DNA of 27,057 nucleotides. Source: UBA993 sp964389365 (lineage in GTDB: Bacteria; Bacillota; Dethiobacteria; DTU022). Position numbers and translations under genes: made by a program. The stretch is from the NCBI GenBank assembly GCA_964389365.1, contig CAYMDO010000028.1, forward strand, positions 1 through 27,057. Reading direction: 5' to 3'. Below are positions 25,301-27,057 of the stretch, piece by piece (position 1 is the stretch's first letter; each line of letters opens with the position of its first letter). The notes under the pieces were generated by a model. The model saw only the letters and a program-made list of their open reading frames with translations. It searched no databases and had not been told where the DNA came from.

Positions 25301-25374
25301 GAACACAAGGTGAACACAAAAGAACCGTCCCCTTGTGTTGAAAGGTGAACACAAAAGAACCGTCCCCTTGTGTT
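25301..25374 (+). repeat. hairpin repeat copies 4 and 5 in tandem, with half-unit
   Basis: Two identical full units at 25313-25339 and 25348-25374, each with 7-bp arms AACACAA/TTGTGTT around AAGAACCGTCCCC and each preceded by GGTG. A half-unit GAACACAAGG (25301-25310) comes first. The 35-base tandem period shows local duplication. The block lies between the SUMF1 pseudogene and the small membrane protein gene. Confidence 0.9.
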
Positions 25375-25456
25375 GGATACCTTTAGCTTTTATTCTGTAA
25401 AAGTGTTATAAATAATTGATCGGGCTCATCGCTGTCGAAACAAGAAGGTGTTTTAA

Positions 25457-25684
25457 ATGAAAACCCACAGCAGAAAGATAATCGCCCCCATAATCATTAC
25501 CATATTGCTTGTCCTCTACCTCGGATTTTTCATGTTAACCTGGTTGTTCAACCCATTTTCTTTGGCGATAAAAATTATCGGGACTCTAATCCCGCTGGCT
25601 TTAATCGGGGTCAGCGCCTATGTGCTGGTTGAAAGAATAAAAGAAATAAGGAGCGGTGAAGAAGATGATCTTAGTAAATACTGA
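25457..25684 (+). CDS. small two-helix membrane protein
   Basis: A 75-residue protein with a basic N-terminus (KTHSRK), helices at about residues 9-29 and 36-59, and an acidic tail (RSGEEDDLSKY). I do not recognise a named family. AAGAAGGTG precedes ATG 25457 at about 7 bases. Its 3' end overlaps the YbjQ-family gene by 20 bases, so the two are translationally coupled and probably function together at the membrane. Confidence 0.75.
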   Translation: MKTHSRKIIAPIIITILLVLYLGFFMLTWLFNPFSLAIKIIGTLIPLALIGVSAYVLVERIKEIRSGEEDDLSKY

Positions 25685-25976
25685 TTACATCCAAGGCAAG
25701 GAATTTGAAATGCTAGGTCTGGTCAAGGGCAGCACCATCCAGAGCAAGAACATTGGCCGGGACATCACACAACTTTTTAAAACATTGGTCGGTGGCGAGT
25801 TAAAAGCATATAACGAAATGATGAACGAAGCTCGCGCCCTCTCCACTAAAAGGATGGTTGAAGATGCAAAAGCTATGGGTGCCGATGCAATTGTCAACAT
25901 CCGTTATGCCTCAGCTTCAGTAATGTCCGGTGCCGCTGAAGTGCTGGCTTATGGAACTGCTGTCCGCTTTCGTTAA
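25665..25976 (+). CDS. YbjQ/UPF0145 family protein
   Basis: A 103-residue YbjQ (UPF0145, putative heavy-metal-binding) protein. Family marks are the N-terminal MILVNTDYIQGKEF, GLVKGSTIQSKNIGRDI, LVGGELKAYNEMMNEAR, AKAMGADAIVNIRY and the terminal YGTAVRF. Members form ring-like pentamers; metal binding is suggested by annotation but not firmly established. I chose ATG 25665 because the family begins at this methionine; an in-frame GTG three codons earlier (25656) is only 2 bases from AGGAG. It overlaps the preceding small membrane protein gene. Confidence 0.9.
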   Translation: MILVNTDYIQGKEFEMLGLVKGSTIQSKNIGRDITQLFKTLVGGELKAYNEMMNEARALSTKRMVEDAKAMGADAIVNIRYASASVMSGAAEVLAYGTAVRFR

Positions 25977-26015
25977 TACTGAGGCCATTGCTATATGCAA
26001 TAATGCATTCCCCCG

Positions 26016-26090
26016 GCAGCTAAGAAATAAACTATCAGGCTTCCAGGGATCTGGTAGCCCTTTGATACCAAGGGAATTAGCTGCTTTTTT
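26016..26090 (+). terminator. large branched terminator-like structure with T6
   Basis: GCAGCTAA (26016-26023) pairs with TTAGCTGC (26077-26084), directly followed by TTTTTT (26085-26090). Inside are two further stems, CCAG/CTGG (26043-26054) and CCCTT/AAGGG (about 26058-26074), giving a three-way-junction layout. It lies 39 bases after the YbjQ stop and probably ends that operon. The inner branches are more elaborate than a plain terminator needs. Confidence 0.6.
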
Positions 26091-26117
26091 ATAGCCGCTG
26101 ATCCATCGTCCTCAGTG

Positions 26118-26498
26118 TTATTGACTGATATTAAAGAATGTAATAGTATTCTGCAGGGAAGTAGCGAAGAGAACCCAGGGCAGGTGGGGAACATTGGTAT
26201 AGGCCACCTACGGCAAATAAGAAAAGATAGCAACCGCAGCCCAGATAAGTGTGATAAGAACAAGGAGGATATCGATAGCAGCGAGAAGGTTGTTTTTCAA
26301 TCCGGACTGTTTGGGGGTAAAGATAAAATTAAAGATAAGGTTAAGCGCAAAAGGTAATGTTAACGTGAGCGGAATTTTGCCGGCGAAGGCCTGGTAAAAA
26401 ACTGTGCGAAAAGAGATGAAAATAATAATATAAAGGATCGACCAAACCGGTCCGAAGAGCCAGTTTGGCGGTGACCATGCGGGCTTTTTAAGCTGTAA
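26118..26498 (-). pseudogene. TspO/MBR (tryptophan-rich sensory protein) remnant
   Basis: Reading the minus strand in one frame gives KKPAWSPPNWLFGPVW and SILYIII, the TspO/MBR signature, then an ALNLIFNFIF helix, AAIDILLVLITLIWAAVAIF, and after an in-frame TAG (26210-26208) VPHLPWVLFATSLQNTIT and FFN, the family's last helix. A TAA stop lies just upstream (26501-26499) and the first ~30 residues including helix 1 are missing, with no start codon. Loss of the N-terminus plus an amber codon marks it as a pseudogene. TspO proteins bind porphyrins and act in tetrapyrrole or stress signalling; no related genes are nearby. Confidence 0.8.
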
Positions 26499-26633
26499 TT
26501 ACCAGTTGGTTGATTCCAGTATATACAAATCTTTTCTCAACATTAGTTTGCAACAGATTACACCATGCCCTGATTAACAGGTTCCCATCCAAAAAGCTGT
26601 TAAGCAACATCCGAGATATTAAGTTTATACACT

Positions 26634-27023
26634 GTGCAGGCAATACGCATCAGTCCGTGGTCCGATAGGATTTATGTTTTTACTTCCCCAATGAGTATCC
26701 TTGATCTGTTTGACCGGGTAATCGTTGATTATCGCACCGACTTAACCTGCACCGGTGCAGATGCTGCTTTTATCCTGGCCAGGGCCTGGTCGAAACGAAA
26801 CCCGGCAGCCGATTTGATTGTTCGTACCGACAATGGACCGCAATTTATCAGCAACAAATTTGAGCTTGCTTGCAAGAACCTTTCCATCAAACATGAACGG
26901 ATTCCACAGAAATCGCCAAATAGCAACGCACACATCGAAGCGTTTCATAGCATCCTAGAGGAAGCTAGTCTACGATTGAATGAATTCTACACCTTTGCCC
27001 AGCCCGAGTTCGACAGTAAATAG
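26634..27023 (+). pseudogene. IS3-family (rve) transposase fragment
   Basis: The frame contains MSILDLFDRVIVDY, LTCTGADAAF, VRTDNGPQFISNKFE and NAHIEAFHSILEE, the core of an IS3/IS150-type integrase domain. The second aspartate (TDN) and the glutamate (HIEAFHS) of the DDE triad are present; the first aspartate region (TDITYI-type) is degraded and the N-terminal part is absent. After HSILEE the match weakens and a TAG follows at 27021. No terminal repeats are visible in the window. The 135 bases before it (26499-26633) hold nothing I can assign. Confidence 0.82.
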
Positions 27024-27057
27024 GCAAATATGGCTGATTTGAAAAACAAGAATGCTT

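Noticed and set aside
25301..25374. Tandem direct repeats resembling a short CRISPR array
   Set aside because: The units are separated by only 8 bases, are themselves hairpins found elsewhere in the window, and no cas gene is present.
26208..26210. TAG as pyrrolysine in the TspO-like frame
   Set aside because: The gene also lacks its N-terminus and start codon, so decay explains the amber codon better.

Overview
The window looks like a chromosomal segment of an anaerobic Firmicute, most likely a Clostridia (Peptococcaceae- or Syntrophomonadaceae-like) bacterium. The reasons are strong GGAGG-type ribosome binding sites, frequent TTG and GTG starts, a two-subunit 2-hydroxyacyl-CoA dehydratase, a PflX-type radical SAM protein and a hairpin repeat with a GAACCGTCCC core. 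This placement rests on gene content only. I see no rRNA, tRNA, CRISPR array, plasmid function or phage module.

Left part (1-9.9 kb, mostly + strand): a putrescine-type aminotransferase with its own terminator, a putrescine/ornithine carbamoyltransferase, a small PLDc_N-like membrane protein behind a long inverted repeat, a phytoene-dehydrogenase-like FAD oxidoreductase and a MATE exporter. An EamA-type exporter lies on the other strand. A frameshifted remnant of an SLC13/DASS transporter then runs into a full-length transketolase whose catalytic residues fall at or next to the E. coli positions.

Middle (10-14.7 kb, - strand): two 2-hydroxyacyl-CoA dehydratase-family subunits 7 bases apart, preceded by a DUF362 protein. 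The ATP-dependent activator these enzymes need is not in the window. An IS5-like transposase follows, cut off in its catalytic domain at a copy of the hairpin repeat.

Centre-right (15-18.9 kb, + strand): a compact cassette of TetR regulator, DUF6125 protein, class III CoA-transferase and APC permease. It has a near-consensus promoter and a 16-bp palindrome overlapping the expected transcription start. It reads as a self-regulated import-and-CoA-activation module for an unknown amino acid, amine or carboxylate, and is the best candidate here for an undescribed pathway.

Right (19.3-23.1 kb): DUF2804 protein and GPH-type sugar/cation symporter, meeting a convergent geranylgeranyl-reductase-family FAD oxidoreductase with a 4-base tail overlap. 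The last 4 kb is decaying: a PflX-like radical SAM gene with an unclear start, a SUMF1-domain pseudogene with two in-frame stops, an intact pair of a two-helix membrane protein and a YbjQ-family protein, a TspO-like pseudogene with an amber codon, and an IS3-type transposase fragment.

Five full copies of the hairpin repeat, each cluster with extra half-units, sit at 13.8, 13.9, 23.3 and 25.3 kb. One copy differs from the others by a paired change in both stem arms, so base pairing has been kept.
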